Positions 35,764 through 46,611 are shown, numbered from the stretch's first letter. The stretch is DNA of 64,000 nt from Clostridium saccharoperbutylacetonicum N1-4(HMT) (GCF_000340885.1 NC_020291.1:4463001-4527000), one strand, 5' to 3'. Notes: generated by a model not told the origin, from the sequence alone. Numbers and translations are program-made.

Positions 35764-36126
35764 CTAAATTACAACTGAAATCAAAACACACAATGCTCCA
35801 CCCATAATAAATGTAATCATACTTATTCTCACACTTATAACATCTCCAAGATTATTTTTAGATTTTTCTTTCTCTATATTTACAGTTTCAAGATTGAAAT
35901 TTGAAATATATTGAGCACTATCTTTTCCCATACCTAGAAGAGATAATCCTGATGGATTTCCACTAATTCCAGAAAATATTCCGAAAATAATTACTGCAAT
36001 TCCTTCGAGAAATAAGACATCTTTAAATATATATTCTGTAAAATATATAACTACTGCTCCAGCAATAAGTAATATTGATAATAAAGCTACTTCACTAAAT
36101 AAAAAATTCATTATTTTCTTCCTCAT
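35764..36126 (-). CDS. Small three-helix membrane protein of unknown function
   Basis: 120 residues from the ATG at 36126, which has AGAAGG seven bases upstream; the frame extends six codons more. Hydrophobic helices at about 10-30, 35-58 and 98-118 surround a polar segment rich in Lys/Glu/Asn (residues 65-90). No family recognised. Single gene. Confidence 0.6.
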   Translation of the reverse strand: MRKKIMNFLFSEVALLSILLIAGAVVIYFTEYIFKDVLFLEGIAVIIFGIFSGISGNPSGLSLLGMGKDSAQYISNFNLETVNIEKEKSKNNLGDVISVRISMITFIMGGALCVLISVVI

Positions 36127-36260
36127 ATTTTTTCCTTCTTTCATAAATCTTACTGCTCTTAATAATTATATATTCTATTATATACATGATAAATTCATAA
36201 CACGAAAACTCTAAATTATACAATTTTAATATTAAAATGTCTGTTTACATCTGTTTAAAT

Positions 36261-37115
36261 TTACACTTTTAAAAATCCAACTACTCCAATTGCTCCAGGA
36301 CCTCCATGAGTTGAAATCACACATCCAGTTTTAATCCAATTAATATTCTCAAAACCTTTTTCTTTTGCAATCAGCTCTACGCGCTTCTTTATTTCCTCAT
36401 CAAGTCCTAAAGAATAAATAAAGTATATTTGTTCTCTATCCATATTCCATTTATCTATATATTCATTCACATATTTCTCAGCAACACGTTTTATTGAACC
36501 ACGATATTTTTGTGTCACAACTAATTTACCATCCAATATTTCAACTACTGGTTTAATTTGAAGAATAGTTGCTCCCAAATATGATGCATTTGACAAGCGC
36601 CCACCAGCCTTCAAATACTCAAGATCTCCTGGTATAAAGGATACTCTTGCTCTTTTTACATATTGTTCTATTTTTTCAACTAAGTCCATAGGTTCTATAT
36701 CTGAAAAGTTCTCTATTAAGTTTGCTGCTTTTAAAACAATAGCTGCTTCCCCTCCAGAAACATTTAACGAATCTACATGTAAAACATTTTTCATACCAGC
36801 AGAACCAATAATTGCATTTTGATAAGTACAAGAAGCTTTTGATGAATATCCTATATGAATGATTATACATCCAGGATTTTCTTCTGTAATTTTATTAAAT
36901 AACTCTTCATATTCATTAGGATTTACCGCTGAAGTTGTTGGTATTTTTTTAGTTCTTTTATGATAATCATATATCTCTGTTACTTGAATAGCTCCATCTT
37001 TATAATCTACATCATCCATTACTACATGCATCGGAAGTACATAAATATTATGTTGCTTTGCCAAGTCTTCTGGCAAATCAGTTCCACTTTCTGTCACTAA
37101 AATATATTTTTCCAT
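36261..37115 (-). CDS. DegV-family fatty-acid-binding protein
   Basis: 284 residues beginning KYILVTESGTDLPEDLA. The family's TSAVNPNEY motif, SGGEAAIVLKAA and the C-terminal THGGPGAIGVVGF are present. DegV proteins (FakB class) bind fatty acids and hand them to the FakA kinase for phospholipid synthesis. No kinase gene is nearby, as is common for the many DegV paralogs of clostridia. Confidence 0.92.
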   Translation of the reverse strand: MEKYILVTESGTDLPEDLAKQHNIYVLPMHVVMDDVDYKDGAIQVTEIYDYHKRTKKIPTTSAVNPNEYEELFNKITEENPGCIIIHIGYSSKASCTYQNAIIGSAGMKNVLHVDSLNVSGGEAAIVLKAANLIENFSDIEPMDLVEKIEQYVKRARVSFIPGDLEYLKAGGRLSNASYLGATILQIKPVVEILDGKLVVTQKYRGSIKRVAEKYVNEYIDKWNMDREQIYFIYSLGLDEEIKKRVELIAKEKGFENINWIKTGCVISTHGGPGAIGVVGFLKV

Positions 37116-37169
37116 CTTTTCTCCTTATCTAATGTCTTATTTATTAAAATTATATTCTATTTGTACTTA

Positions 37170-39200
37170 TTACGCACTATATACATCCGAGAACTCAATA
37201 TTAATTTTTTCCACTAAATTTCTTATAGTTCTATATTCACTGTGTGAAATTATAGAATAAGCATTTTCATTTACCTTTACACAAGGAATCCTTATTAAAA
37301 ATTCGGTTCCATTTTTATATTTTTTATTAATTTCAATACTTCCATTATGCATCTCTACAAAGGTTTTCACAAGGAATAACCCCATTCCAGTGCCTTCCGC
37401 AATTCTTGAATTACTCTTATCAACTTTTTCAAACTTTCCAAAAATCATATTTTGAGCTTCTTTGGGAATACCTATTCCATCATCTTTAACGCTTATTTCA
37501 ATTAAATTTTCATTCACTTTATATATACTAACTTTTATATTCCCATGCTTATTCCCATATTTAACTGAATTCGAAAGAAGATTCAAAATTATACGTTCTA
37601 TTAAATTTTCATCACAGTCTACATATATTTCTTCACATTCAGTATCAAAAATAATATTCATATCCTTACAATTTGCATACGATACAATTGATAAAGTTAT
37701 TTCTTCAATAATATTGACAATATTTTGCTTTTTTAATTTTGCTACAAAAAAACCTGCCTGAATCTTAGTTGCATCAATTATATTATTAGTTGTTCTAATA
37801 AGTCTTAAACAATTTTGTTTTATTATGTTATTATAGTTTCTTATAGTTCTCATATCTTTATCATTTAAATATAATTCTTCCAATTGTAATGCCGAATAAA
37901 TTACATTTATTGGTGTTTTTAATTCATGAGATATATTAGTAAAGAAATCATTAATTAATTTATCTTCTTTTTCCTTTTCAATAAGTAATGTCTCCATCTC
38001 TAGAGATCTTTTCCTATCTGATATATCTCTTATTATTGATACATTACACTCTTCTACTATGTTTTTTAAAAATAATGTATAAATTTCAGTATCTAATTTT
38101 CTTCCATTAAAACTGAGCTTGCCTTCTACAGGATTATTAACCTTAGTTTTATCTCTACTACTGAATCTTTCAACTAATTTCTCCCTATATTCACAATCTA
38201 CTAAATCAAATATACTTGAGTCAATTATGCTATTTTTATCTTCTATCTCTAGCAAAGATGCCATTTTGCTATTAGCATAAATTATTTTTTCATCTTCTAT
38301 TAACATTACTCCTTCTGGTAATAATTCAATAAATCTCTTAATTTTATAATACTCTTCTTCCAATTTATTCTTTGAAAAAACTAATTCCTCATTTTTCCTT
38401 TCAAATTCCGTTGCTTTTAAATTTATCTTCTCAAAAATTATTTTATATGGATCCGAAATTACTGATTCAAATAATGCTTTAAATAATAAATATGCTGCAA
38501 TCAATTTTGAAGTATGTCCTAAAAAATTAAATAATCCATATGCATCAATATAAAAAGTAAATAATAATTCAGAAAATATCTTGAAAATTATTGAGAAAAA
38601 AATTAATTTACTTCCACTAACTTTTTTTATTTTATAATTATTATTGATAAAAAATGCAAATATCATAAAAAATGTTGAAATAATATACTCACTAATTACC
38701 TTAAATTTTGTGAGTCCATATCCATCTATATAACACATAGGAAATATGTTTGTAAACAATATAGTACATAACATTATAGAAACAATAACTAAATTTAAAA
38801 CTACTACTTTTTTTGCTTTTAGTTTATTATTTAAATAATATATAGAAAAAATTAAAGCTATACTTTCATAATATCTTCCACCAACCCGCAACTGAATAGA
38901 AATATCTGGATTATCAACAATAATATTGATTCCTTTATAGGTTAATGTGTGAAACATATCAATAATTCCCACAAACCCATATATAATTCCCAAATAGGTA
39001 AACCAATTATTTTCACATATTCTAACTGTTCCAACAGCTACAAGCATTACAGCCAAACTTATGGCTATAGTAGACATTTCAATTAAACTATGAAATAAAG
39101 TATAGTTATTTCTGCTAACAAAATAGCATATAACTACCATAATTATTATTATTTTCCATTTATCAGACATAACAAGCTTGTAAATACTTTTATTTTTCAT
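37170..39200 (-). CDS. MASE3-PAS sensor histidine kinase
   Basis: 676 residues. The N-terminal region (about 1-255) has eight or so membrane helices with MASE3 features (FVGIIDMFHTLTYKG, GRYYESIAL). Then follow a coiled coil (about 255-290), a PAS domain (about 290-395), a HisKA domain with the phospho-accepting His in ISHELKTPINV, and a HATPase domain with N-box LNLLSNSVKYGN, DDGIGIP and GTGMGLFLV. No response regulator gene is adjacent, so it is an orphan kinase; in clostridia such kinases may act on Spo0A, which is only a guess here. Confidence 0.92.
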   Translation of the reverse strand: MKNKSIYKLVMSDKWKIIIIMVVICYFVSRNNYTLFHSLIEMSTIAISLAVMLVAVGTVRICENNWFTYLGIIYGFVGIIDMFHTLTYKGINIIVDNPDISIQLRVGGRYYESIALIFSIYYLNNKLKAKKVVVLNLVIVSIMLCTILFTNIFPMCYIDGYGLTKFKVISEYIISTFFMIFAFFINNNYKIKKVSGSKLIFFSIIFKIFSELLFTFYIDAYGLFNFLGHTSKLIAAYLLFKALFESVISDPYKIIFEKINLKATEFERKNEELVFSKNKLEEEYYKIKRFIELLPEGVMLIEDEKIIYANSKMASLLEIEDKNSIIDSSIFDLVDCEYREKLVERFSSRDKTKVNNPVEGKLSFNGRKLDTEIYTLFLKNIVEECNVSIIRDISDRKRSLEMETLLIEKEKEDKLINDFFTNISHELKTPINVIYSALQLEELYLNDKDMRTIRNYNNIIKQNCLRLIRTTNNIIDATKIQAGFFVAKLKKQNIVNIIEEITLSIVSYANCKDMNIIFDTECEEIYVDCDENLIERIILNLLSNSVKYGNKHGNIKVSIYKVNENLIEISVKDDGIGIPKEAQNMIFGKFEKVDKSNSRIAEGTGMGLFLVKTFVEMHNGSIEINKKYKNGTEFLIRIPCVKVNENAYSIISHSEYRTIRNLVEKINIEFSDVYSA

Positions 39201-39466
39201 AATAACCTTCCCCCATAAATATTACTCATATTTTCTATTATACCCTTATATTTAATTATAAACTAAAAAATACCATTTTTATATATTATTTCATTATTTT
39301 TATTCAAATATTTTCAAATTATTTTACTCCAAAAATTACATTGGTAAAATACATGAAATTCATTAGACTTATAATTTTAAATCTGTATAATCATTCTTAG
39401 GCAGATTAACAGTTACAACTCATTTAATATGTCTTAAGTTATCTTTTACTATTTAGGAGGTAATTA

Positions 39467-41200
39467 ATGAATAAGATAAAAAAATATTATATACTCATCC
39501 CTATAATTACTGCAATATTGTCACTAATAGTTATAGTATCAACAGCACTCGATACTAATCTCATTAATAAAAGTTATTCCATATTTACAGAAGACATGAA
39601 TTCCAATAATGTCTCTACAGTCGTAGTTAACAGTTCTCCCAAAATGACCATAATATTAAATAATGGCGATAAATATTATACTGATAATCCACACACAGAT
39701 ACATTAGTTGAAAAGTTATTACTAAAAGGAATAGAAGTTAAAAACGAAAACACTCCTCCTCTTACAAAATCTATTCCTTCAGGTATCTTTGTTTTATCCA
39801 TTATTTCAATAATGGCCATGCTTTTATACAAAGTTAAAGGAAAGAATTCAGTAACTTCTATAGAAATGCAGGATTTTAGCAAAGACCAAAAAAATGCATT
39901 AGACTTCAACGCTGTAGCTGGTAATGAAGAAGCAAAAGAAAGCTTAATGGATATAGTTGATTTTCTCAAGAATCCTGAAAAATATCAAAAATATGGTGCA
40001 AGAATGCCGAAAGGTGTAATTCTTTATGGTGATCCTGGTACAGGGAAAACTCTACTTGCAAAAGCTGTAGCTGGTGAAGCAGGCGTTCCATTCTATGCTC
40101 TAAGTGGATCTGACTTTGTACAAGTTTACGTTGGGGTTGGAGCTGCAAGGGTAAGAAATTTATTTAAGAAAGCAAAAACTCAAGGAAAAGCTGTGATTTT
40201 TATTGATGAGATTGATGCAATAGGAAAAGCAAGAAGCAATGGTAAAAATGGTTCAAGCAATGATGAAAAAGATCAAACTTTAAATGCTCTTTTAACAGAA
40301 ATGTCTGGTTTTGGACAAGATGATGGCATTGTTGTAATTGCTGCTACAAACAGATTGGACATGCTTGATAAAGCATTATTAAGGCCAGGCAGATTCGATA
40401 GACATATCGAAGTATCCTTACCAGATGTTAATGCAAGAGAAAAAATATTATCTCTACATTTTAAAAATAAGCCTCATGAAAATATTGATATTAAAGAACT
40501 TGCAAAGAAAACAGTTTACTTCTCTGGTGCAAAACTCGAAAGTTTAGTTAACGAAAGCGCTATTTTAGCTGCAAAAGAAAATAGTACTTCTATTACATCA
40601 GCTCAAATAGATGCAGCTTATTCAATAACCTTAGCAGGTCATGAGAAAAAAGAAAGAAGTTATTTAAAAGAAGAAGATAAACTTTTAACTTCATATCACG
40701 AAGCTGGACACGGCTTGGTTAATATGCTATTACTTCCAAACGATAAAGTTTCAAAAATAACGATTATTCCAACTACAAAAGGTGCTGGCGGATATACTTT
40801 GACTATTCCCGAAGATAAAAGTTACCACAGAATTGATTATCTTAAAAATAAAATTAAAGTCTCACTTGGTGGCAGAGCTGCAGAAGAAATAATTTTTGGA
40901 AAGGATAAAATTTCTACTGGTGCCCATGGAGACCTTTCTCAAACTACTGATATTGCATTAAAAATGATTTCCGAATACGGTATGGGAGATACATTAGGAC
41001 TGATAAAACTTTCAAGTGTCGGTTCTCTATATAGTAGTTATGGAAATCCCGTAATTGAAGAATGCAAAAATCTCGTTAATGAATTATATAAAGAAACTTT
41101 AGAACTTTTAAATGAAAATAAGAGTTCTCTTGAAAAAATAGCTTTAGAATTATTAGATAAAGAAACTTTATATGAAGACGAACTAAAAATGATAATATAA
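39467..41200 (+). CDS. FtsH-like ATP-dependent membrane zinc protease
   Basis: 577 residues. Two membrane helices (about 7-27 and 107-125) flank a short outside domain. The AAA+ module has Walker A GDPGTGKT, Walker B FIDEIDAIG and the second region of homology ending LLRPGRFDR. The protease domain has HEAGH, and the third zinc ligand in GAHGDLSQTTD. The outside domain is somewhat shorter and divergent compared with housekeeping FtsH, so this is probably a second paralog. TAGGAGG precedes the ATG. Single gene with its own terminator. Confidence 0.9.
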   Translation: MNKIKKYYILIPIITAILSLIVIVSTALDTNLINKSYSIFTEDMNSNNVSTVVVNSSPKMTIILNNGDKYYTDNPHTDTLVEKLLLKGIEVKNENTPPLTKSIPSGIFVLSIISIMAMLLYKVKGKNSVTSIEMQDFSKDQKNALDFNAVAGNEEAKESLMDIVDFLKNPEKYQKYGARMPKGVILYGDPGTGKTLLAKAVAGEAGVPFYALSGSDFVQVYVGVGAARVRNLFKKAKTQGKAVIFIDEIDAIGKARSNGKNGSSNDEKDQTLNALLTEMSGFGQDDGIVVIAATNRLDMLDKALLRPGRFDRHIEVSLPDVNAREKILSLHFKNKPHENIDIKELAKKTVYFSGAKLESLVNESAILAAKENSTSITSAQIDAAYSITLAGHEKKERSYLKEEDKLLTSYHEAGHGLVNMLLLPNDKVSKITIIPTTKGAGGYTLTIPEDKSYHRIDYLKNKIKVSLGGRAAEEIIFGKDKISTGAHGDLSQTTDIALKMISEYGMGDTLGLIKLSSVGSLYSSYGNPVIEECKNLVNELYKETLELLNENKSSLEKIALELLDKETLYEDELKMII

Positions 41201-41240
41201 CAGAAGCTTAGCTTGATTAAACAAATCATTTCCTATTGCC

Positions 41241-41279
41241 AAATAACAAAAGAGGTTCAATATGCCTCTTTTGTTATTT
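41241..41279 (+). terminator. Terminator of the FtsH-like gene
   Basis: Perfect AAATAACAAAAGAGG / CCTCTTTTGTTATTT hairpin with a nine-base loop, 40 bases after the stop. Confidence 0.85.
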
Positions 41280-41444
41280 ATTATTCTTCTTTCTTTCAAT
41301 ATATTCCAATAAGCTATTCAACAAATATTTCCTGCCAAAAAAATAAAATTAGACATATAGATATCCTAATTAATAATTCAACTTATATATGTACTATTGA
41401 GAAATTCTAATCGTAACACTATACTAGAAAGTAGATATATTTTT

Positions 41445-41650
41445 CTGGAAACAGGCATGTGAAATTGAGCTGATGATGGTTCTTAATGGTGGCTTGTTTC
41501 ATTTTCAGCTTGTCCGAAAAGTAAGTGTCCAAATTTTATATTTGGAAACACGAACTTTCTCCTTGGAGCTTTTACATTCGGAACACGCTGAAATGACGAC
41601 AAGCCGACATTTAGAACCTTCCAGCGAAAATTTCACTAGTCCTGTGGAAA
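41445..41650. repeat. Long imperfect inverted repeat (MITE-like or structured RNA element)
   Basis: Six collinear paired blocks fold the element on itself: ACAGG/CCTGT, GTGAAATT/AATTTCAC, GGTTCT/AGAACC, GGCTTGT/ACAAGCC, CATTT-CAGC/GCTGAAATG and GTCCGAA/TTCGGAAC. The blocks run from 41451-41518 on the left and 41577-41645 on the right. The 58-base apex holds its own stem, GTGTCCAAAT / ATTTGGAAACAC. It is richer in G+C than its surroundings. A 63-codon frame through it is a by-product. Confidence 0.75.
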
Positions 41651-41741
41651 ATAAATGTATCTGATTTCGGTAATTGTTGCATAAGTCTAATTCTTGCTTG
41701 GGATATCTATATGTATTTCAAACAATATGTCTAATTTTATT

Positions 41742-43481
41742 TTATAATCCAGTACTATTAATTTCAATTCTTCTCGTATCTTCATTGAAATGCAAATGAA
41801 TATTTTCCCTTTCTTCCTCTAGAACAAGTCTTGTTTTTCCGAAACAAAATATAGTATTTCTAAATGCCAAAGCAGCTGTTATTCGACCATCTAATGGAAC
41901 CATCAACGTTGTAGGTACATATGCTTTACTTCCAACAATTCCTGCACTAATGTTTCCTCCAGCTGATAATATGCCTCCACGAGCAACAGAATCTGATTTC
42001 GTGAAAAGTATATCTTTCATTGCAGTTAATTTAGAAGTATATTGTCCCTTTCCCCCTATTATTATATTTCCAGTTGATTTAATTTCACAATCCTGGCAAT
42101 ATCCTATTCGTATATCTAATGGTGCTATTAAATTCCTATCATAGTATTCTATTTCATTTTCTAAGATATCCTTTAGGCATTTCAAATCATTTATTCCATT
42201 CATATTTAATATATTATATCCCAGAACATTTTCCTTAATATAGTCTACTAACTTGCTTCTTTTAGTTTTATTTTTTATATTTAAAGTTATAATATTTAAA
42301 GCAATTTTTTGGAAATTACTAAATCTCTGTTCTGTTATTGTTAGTACAAGCTGATTACTTCTCAAATTAATATCTCTAAATTGTAAATCATCAATATACT
42401 CAATCATATTGTAAATAATACGCTTAAATTCATTCAATACATCCAAGTATTCCTTATTTCTAATGTCAATTTGTCCAGATAAAATTTTAGAATTTATTGC
42501 ATTTCCTAAAATAGTTATTTCACCTCCAGATACTACATTGGAAGTATTAACATTTTGGCTCACGTCTAATGAACCACCCGCACTAACAAACATATTATCT
42601 TGAACAGAATCATAAACCTCTATGTCTCCATAGAATTTAATATTACAGGTTTCCATATTTACAGATTCAACGGCATAAATTGGATTAACTGTAACTTTTC
42701 TATTTGCAATATGTGCTTTTCCATCAATAAGAGCTATAATATCAGCCCCTTCGATTTTACATCCATCTGAAGCTACTATAGGCATACTTCTTATGTATTC
42801 TCTTTTTATTTTTTTTCCAAAAATGTTTTTACCATCCTCGCCTACAACTTCAGGTATTATTTCAGCAATCTTATCTCCTGCATTTACATTAGAAATTCTA
42901 AATAAATTTTTAAAATCAACTATTTCATCTGAATCAGGCTCCGGAAATAACATTTGTGTCGGTGTAAAAAATAACTTCACCTCACTTGGTATATCTTTAG
43001 CTGGTCTTATTCCTTCTGCAACTAAGATTTCTTTTCCTGTTCCCTCTGTTGCCTCTTCTAAAGCTTCTTCGTCTATACCATAAACTATTCCTTTTTCCTT
43101 TAATATCTTCTTTAATTCTTCAACTGTAAAAAATGGCGGAAATTTTTCTGAAGCAATTTCTGTTGATATTGCTAAATTTAAAAAAGCTTCCTTATCTTTT
43201 AATTTGAATTCTGCTTCTGGTGTATATGCTACAGTCATATATGCCTTCATTTTATCATCAGAAATAGATATATTAACTTCCCTGTTAGCTTGAGTCTTTT
43301 CAAAAGTATAAGTAAACTTATCGTTTGATGTAACTTCATATGCCTTATATTGTTTACATGGAATATCATTTATAAATAAATTAATATATTTTCTAGCTTT
43401 TATTGTTATTCTTTCATTAAATGCGCCATCAACAACTATTATTTGTCCATCAGCAACCTTTGCTCCAACTTCTCTTTCCAT
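41742..43481 (-). CDS. FapA/DUF342-family polymer-forming protein
   Basis: 579 residues. The central DUF342 beta-helix region (about 165-330 and 450-540) shows its repeated short strands: VASDGCKIEGADIIALIDGK, FYGDIEVYDSVQDNMFVSAGG and GGNISAGIVGSKAYVPT. A helical coiled insertion lies at about 335-440. Family members are called flagellar assembly protein A, but many serve in cell polarity or surface organisation. No flagellar gene is nearby. It lies downstream of the GGDEF-EAL gene on the same strand with a 108-base gap, so a role in c-di-GMP-linked surface behaviour is possible, not shown. Confidence 0.88.
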   Translation of the reverse strand: MEREVGAKVADGQIIVVDGAFNERITIKARKYINLFINDIPCKQYKAYEVTSNDKFTYTFEKTQANREVNISISDDKMKAYMTVAYTPEAEFKLKDKEAFLNLAISTEIASEKFPPFFTVEELKKILKEKGIVYGIDEEALEEATEGTGKEILVAEGIRPAKDIPSEVKLFFTPTQMLFPEPDSDEIVDFKNLFRISNVNAGDKIAEIIPEVVGEDGKNIFGKKIKREYIRSMPIVASDGCKIEGADIIALIDGKAHIANRKVTVNPIYAVESVNMETCNIKFYGDIEVYDSVQDNMFVSAGGSLDVSQNVNTSNVVSGGEITILGNAINSKILSGQIDIRNKEYLDVLNEFKRIIYNMIEYIDDLQFRDINLRSNQLVLTITEQRFSNFQKIALNIITLNIKNKTKRSKLVDYIKENVLGYNILNMNGINDLKCLKDILENEIEYYDRNLIAPLDIRIGYCQDCEIKSTGNIIIGGKGQYTSKLTAMKDILFTKSDSVARGGILSAGGNISAGIVGSKAYVPTTLMVPLDGRITAALAFRNTIFCFGKTRLVLEEERENIHLHFNEDTRRIEINSTGL

Positions 43482-43589
43482 AATTATCCCCCATAAAAAA
43501 TATTACAATATATGTTACAATTTTAATATAATCTGCAACCATAATTCAAGATAAATAATTATTATTGTAATATATTAAAACAATATATA

Positions 43590-46553
43590 TTAATTAAAAT
43601 TATTGTTTATATTTATAATTTCATTAACTATAACTTTACTTATATTAGGAGGAACAAATTTAGGTTTACTTAAATAGTAACCTTGAAGATAGTCCACTCC
43701 CAATTCGATTAACTTTTCTAATTCCTCCTTTGTTTCTACTCCCTCAGCTACAACTTTTATTTTCCTTTGTTTGGCATAAGAAATTAGATTCTTGGAAATC
43801 TGCTGCCTATCCAGATCTTTATTAATTCCCCTCACAATTTCCATATCAATCTTCACATAATTAGGAGTAATAGCTAACAACACAGCTTCATTGTTATAGC
43901 CTGATCCAAAGTCATCTATAGCAATCTGTGCATTCCATCTTTCACATGCTTTCCTCTTTTTAGAAATATTTGTTCCATTGGATCTTTCATTTTCAAGCAA
44001 TTCTATAACCAATCTGTCAAGATATGCTCCATATAAATTCTCAAATCTTTTTACATCTTTCTCAGATAGCGCATGATTAGGTATTGAATTTACAAATAGT
44101 TTTACATCTTTAAATTCTTCCATATAGCTTAAAAATCCTTCAAGTGCTTTAAAAAACGTAATTCTTTCAATTTCATATAATCTAGAATCAGCAGTTGCAA
44201 GTTTTATTATATGAAGTGGATTTTGTAGATTTTCTAATTGTGAGCGCATTAAAGCTTCATATGCAAATATTTCTCCTGTTTTTGCATCTACAATTGGCTG
44301 GAAAGCGTATTGTATCAATTCTTCATCAAGTAATTTATTTAAATCCTCTTGACTACTTAATAAAAAAGATTCCTCTTCATATTCTTTTCTGCTAAATTCA
44401 CTTATATTTCCTTTTACTGTTCTTTTAATTTTATACATTGCAAAATCAGAATATTTGGATAGTTCCTCAAAATTTGCAGCATCATCAGGAAACCATGCAA
44501 CTCCTGTTGATATTCTAATTTTTAATTCTCTATTATTAGGTAACTTAAGTACAGTATTTTCAACATTATCATGAATATCTCTAATAATTTTCCTAATTTC
44601 ATCCTTATTTTCATATCCATAAATAAATACAAAAAATTCATCCCCTGATCTTCGTCCTACAACCCCTCCATATTCTTCAAGCCTTTTTAATTCTACAGCT
44701 GCCTTTCTTATATATTCATCACCATAATCATGTCCATATGTATCATTTACATATTTTAAATTGTCTAAATCCCACATTATAAAAGCACCAATTTTATTTC
44801 TAGCTTTTCTTATCCTTTCTTCAACTGTTCTATAAAATGCACGTCTGTTTAATATATCTGTCAGTATGTCATAATCTCTTTCATATTCAATTTTATGCTT
44901 CTCCAATATTTCTTGCGTTACATCACTAACTACACCTAACATTCTTGAATTATGCTCTAATATTTTTAATTTTATCCATCTAATGCTATTGTCTTCTTTT
45001 GTAATTTTATAAATATCCTCTGCTAAATTTTCTTCATGTACTATTATTTCTTCTATTATTTTTTCAAAGTCTTTAATATAAACATAAGAATCATTTTTAT
45101 ATACATCTTGAATACCTATTACTTGAAAAAAGGTTTCTGTGCAAAATACCATATCATGCCCTTTTTTATATTCAAAAGCACCTATTGGCATATTAAAAAG
45201 TTTTATTATTTGTGACAATTTTGATGCCGAATCAACAAGGTTTGTACTTAGAATTTCAATTGCTTCAGATAATTCATCAATCTCAGATATATTGGTTTTT
45301 TTAAGAATCAAAGGTTCAATTGGATTACGCTTTTTTACATCTTCAGCTAAATACCTAATTGGTCTAGTAACTCTTGCTCCAGCAATAAGAACAACTGCAA
45401 TTCCAATTACACTTGATAAAATTAATGATACTGACAATAATCTTGTAAATCGGTTTGAATAATATAATAAATTCTCCTCACCAACAATCCCAATTATCGC
45501 ACATTTTTCATCTTTAAATGGAGATTTTAAATTATATAAATTGATATATTTAACACAACCATAAGATCTATTTAAATAGTCATTTGTATTTAACTCATAA
45601 ATAGACTTAAATACTTCAGTACCATTCATTGAAACCTTTTTGTCTTCTGAAAGTATTCTATTTATCATTGGGCCAGTGCTCATGACTTCATTAAAATCCA
45701 TTCCACTTCCTTCATCAATACCTATTACATAGACCCCCTGCCCATTTGTAGTAAGCTCCTTATAATCAAGTTGTGAATTTAAATATTTTAATGAAAGAGC
45801 TACTCCAATAACTCCATAAGGTTTATGATGTTCATCAAATAGAGGAACTGAATATGTAACAATCTTCATATCCTTATCATTTAAAGCAAAAGGTTTGCTC
45901 CAATAACCTAAATCTTTATAATCTAAAAACAAATTATCATTAGCAGCTTTAATTGGTTTTTCAAAAAAATCTGTTGCTGTTACTTTTCCAGCTCCATTAA
46001 ATGTAAACTTATTATTCCAAAGGGCATCTAATGGTATACCTAAACTTCTTGCTGTTGATGCAGAACCTCTTTCCATGAGCAAGTCAGAATTATCCTTTGG
46101 ATTAGAATTAGGATCTAAATCCCTAATATACAATCCAGGCTTTTCTTGTGAATCAGTATTAAGTATTACGAATGCCCCTGTCACGTAATTTTTTCTTAAC
46201 ATATACACTAATTCATTTGAAATATCTTTTAATGAATCTGTTGCAACTTGAGGATTTTTATCAAAATCATTTACCGTCATACCTCTACTCTTTAAGTTTT
46301 CTAATATTCTAGAATTAATTTTCTCCTGATATTCTCCAATATTACTCCAGCGTTGTATCATTTCATTTTCCAAATAGTTTTTTCTTAATTCAATTTTCTG
46401 ATTTAATATGTTAAAAGAATTATTCCTTAGTATTTCCACTATCCCACTTGTAAAAATTGTACCTACAAATAGAATAACTTGAACGATTACAATAACAATC
46501 ATAGGAATTAATAATTTTCTAGCTATTGAATTTTTATTTCTAATGATCTCCAT
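43590..46553 (-). CDS. dCache-PAS-GGDEF-EAL dual c-di-GMP protein
   Basis: 987 residues. Membrane helix at about 14-36, a large outside dCache-like sensor (about 40-370), a second helix (about 372-393), a HAMP-like stretch, a PAS domain (about 450-550), GGDEF (about 560-725) and EAL (about 735-980). The cyclase motif is RRSGDEF, a Gly-to-Ser change at its first position that may keep activity. The EAL residues look complete: YEALMR, NSIPN, DDFGSGYN, VKID, VAEGVET and LQGYYLSKP. A phosphodiesterase is thus the safer call. The gene for an orphan binding lipoprotein is 58 bases upstream. Confidence 0.9.
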   Translation of the reverse strand: MEIIRNKNSIARKLLIPMIVIVIVQVILFVGTIFTSGIVEILRNNSFNILNQKIELRKNYLENEMIQRWSNIGEYQEKINSRILENLKSRGMTVNDFDKNPQVATDSLKDISNELVYMLRKNYVTGAFVILNTDSQEKPGLYIRDLDPNSNPKDNSDLLMERGSASTARSLGIPLDALWNNKFTFNGAGKVTATDFFEKPIKAANDNLFLDYKDLGYWSKPFALNDKDMKIVTYSVPLFDEHHKPYGVIGVALSLKYLNSQLDYKELTTNGQGVYVIGIDEGSGMDFNEVMSTGPMINRILSEDKKVSMNGTEVFKSIYELNTNDYLNRSYGCVKYINLYNLKSPFKDEKCAIIGIVGEENLLYYSNRFTRLLSVSLILSSVIGIAVVLIAGARVTRPIRYLAEDVKKRNPIEPLILKKTNISEIDELSEAIEILSTNLVDSASKLSQIIKLFNMPIGAFEYKKGHDMVFCTETFFQVIGIQDVYKNDSYVYIKDFEKIIEEIIVHEENLAEDIYKITKEDNSIRWIKLKILEHNSRMLGVVSDVTQEILEKHKIEYERDYDILTDILNRRAFYRTVEERIRKARNKIGAFIMWDLDNLKYVNDTYGHDYGDEYIRKAAVELKRLEEYGGVVGRRSGDEFFVFIYGYENKDEIRKIIRDIHDNVENTVLKLPNNRELKIRISTGVAWFPDDAANFEELSKYSDFAMYKIKRTVKGNISEFSRKEYEEESFLLSSQEDLNKLLDEELIQYAFQPIVDAKTGEIFAYEALMRSQLENLQNPLHIIKLATADSRLYEIERITFFKALEGFLSYMEEFKDVKLFVNSIPNHALSEKDVKRFENLYGAYLDRLVIELLENERSNGTNISKKRKACERWNAQIAIDDFGSGYNNEAVLLAITPNYVKIDMEIVRGINKDLDRQQISKNLISYAKQRKIKVVAEGVETKEELEKLIELGVDYLQGYYLSKPKFVPPNISKVIVNEIININNNFN

Positions 46554-46611
46554 ATTTCACCCCATTATACCAATCTAGCAATCCAATGAAAATAAAATTT
46601 ACAATAAAAAC

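Noticed and set aside
41473..41664. 63-codon plus-strand frame
   Set aside because: It lies entirely in the long inverted repeat; the base pairing explains the sequence and there is no good ribosome site.
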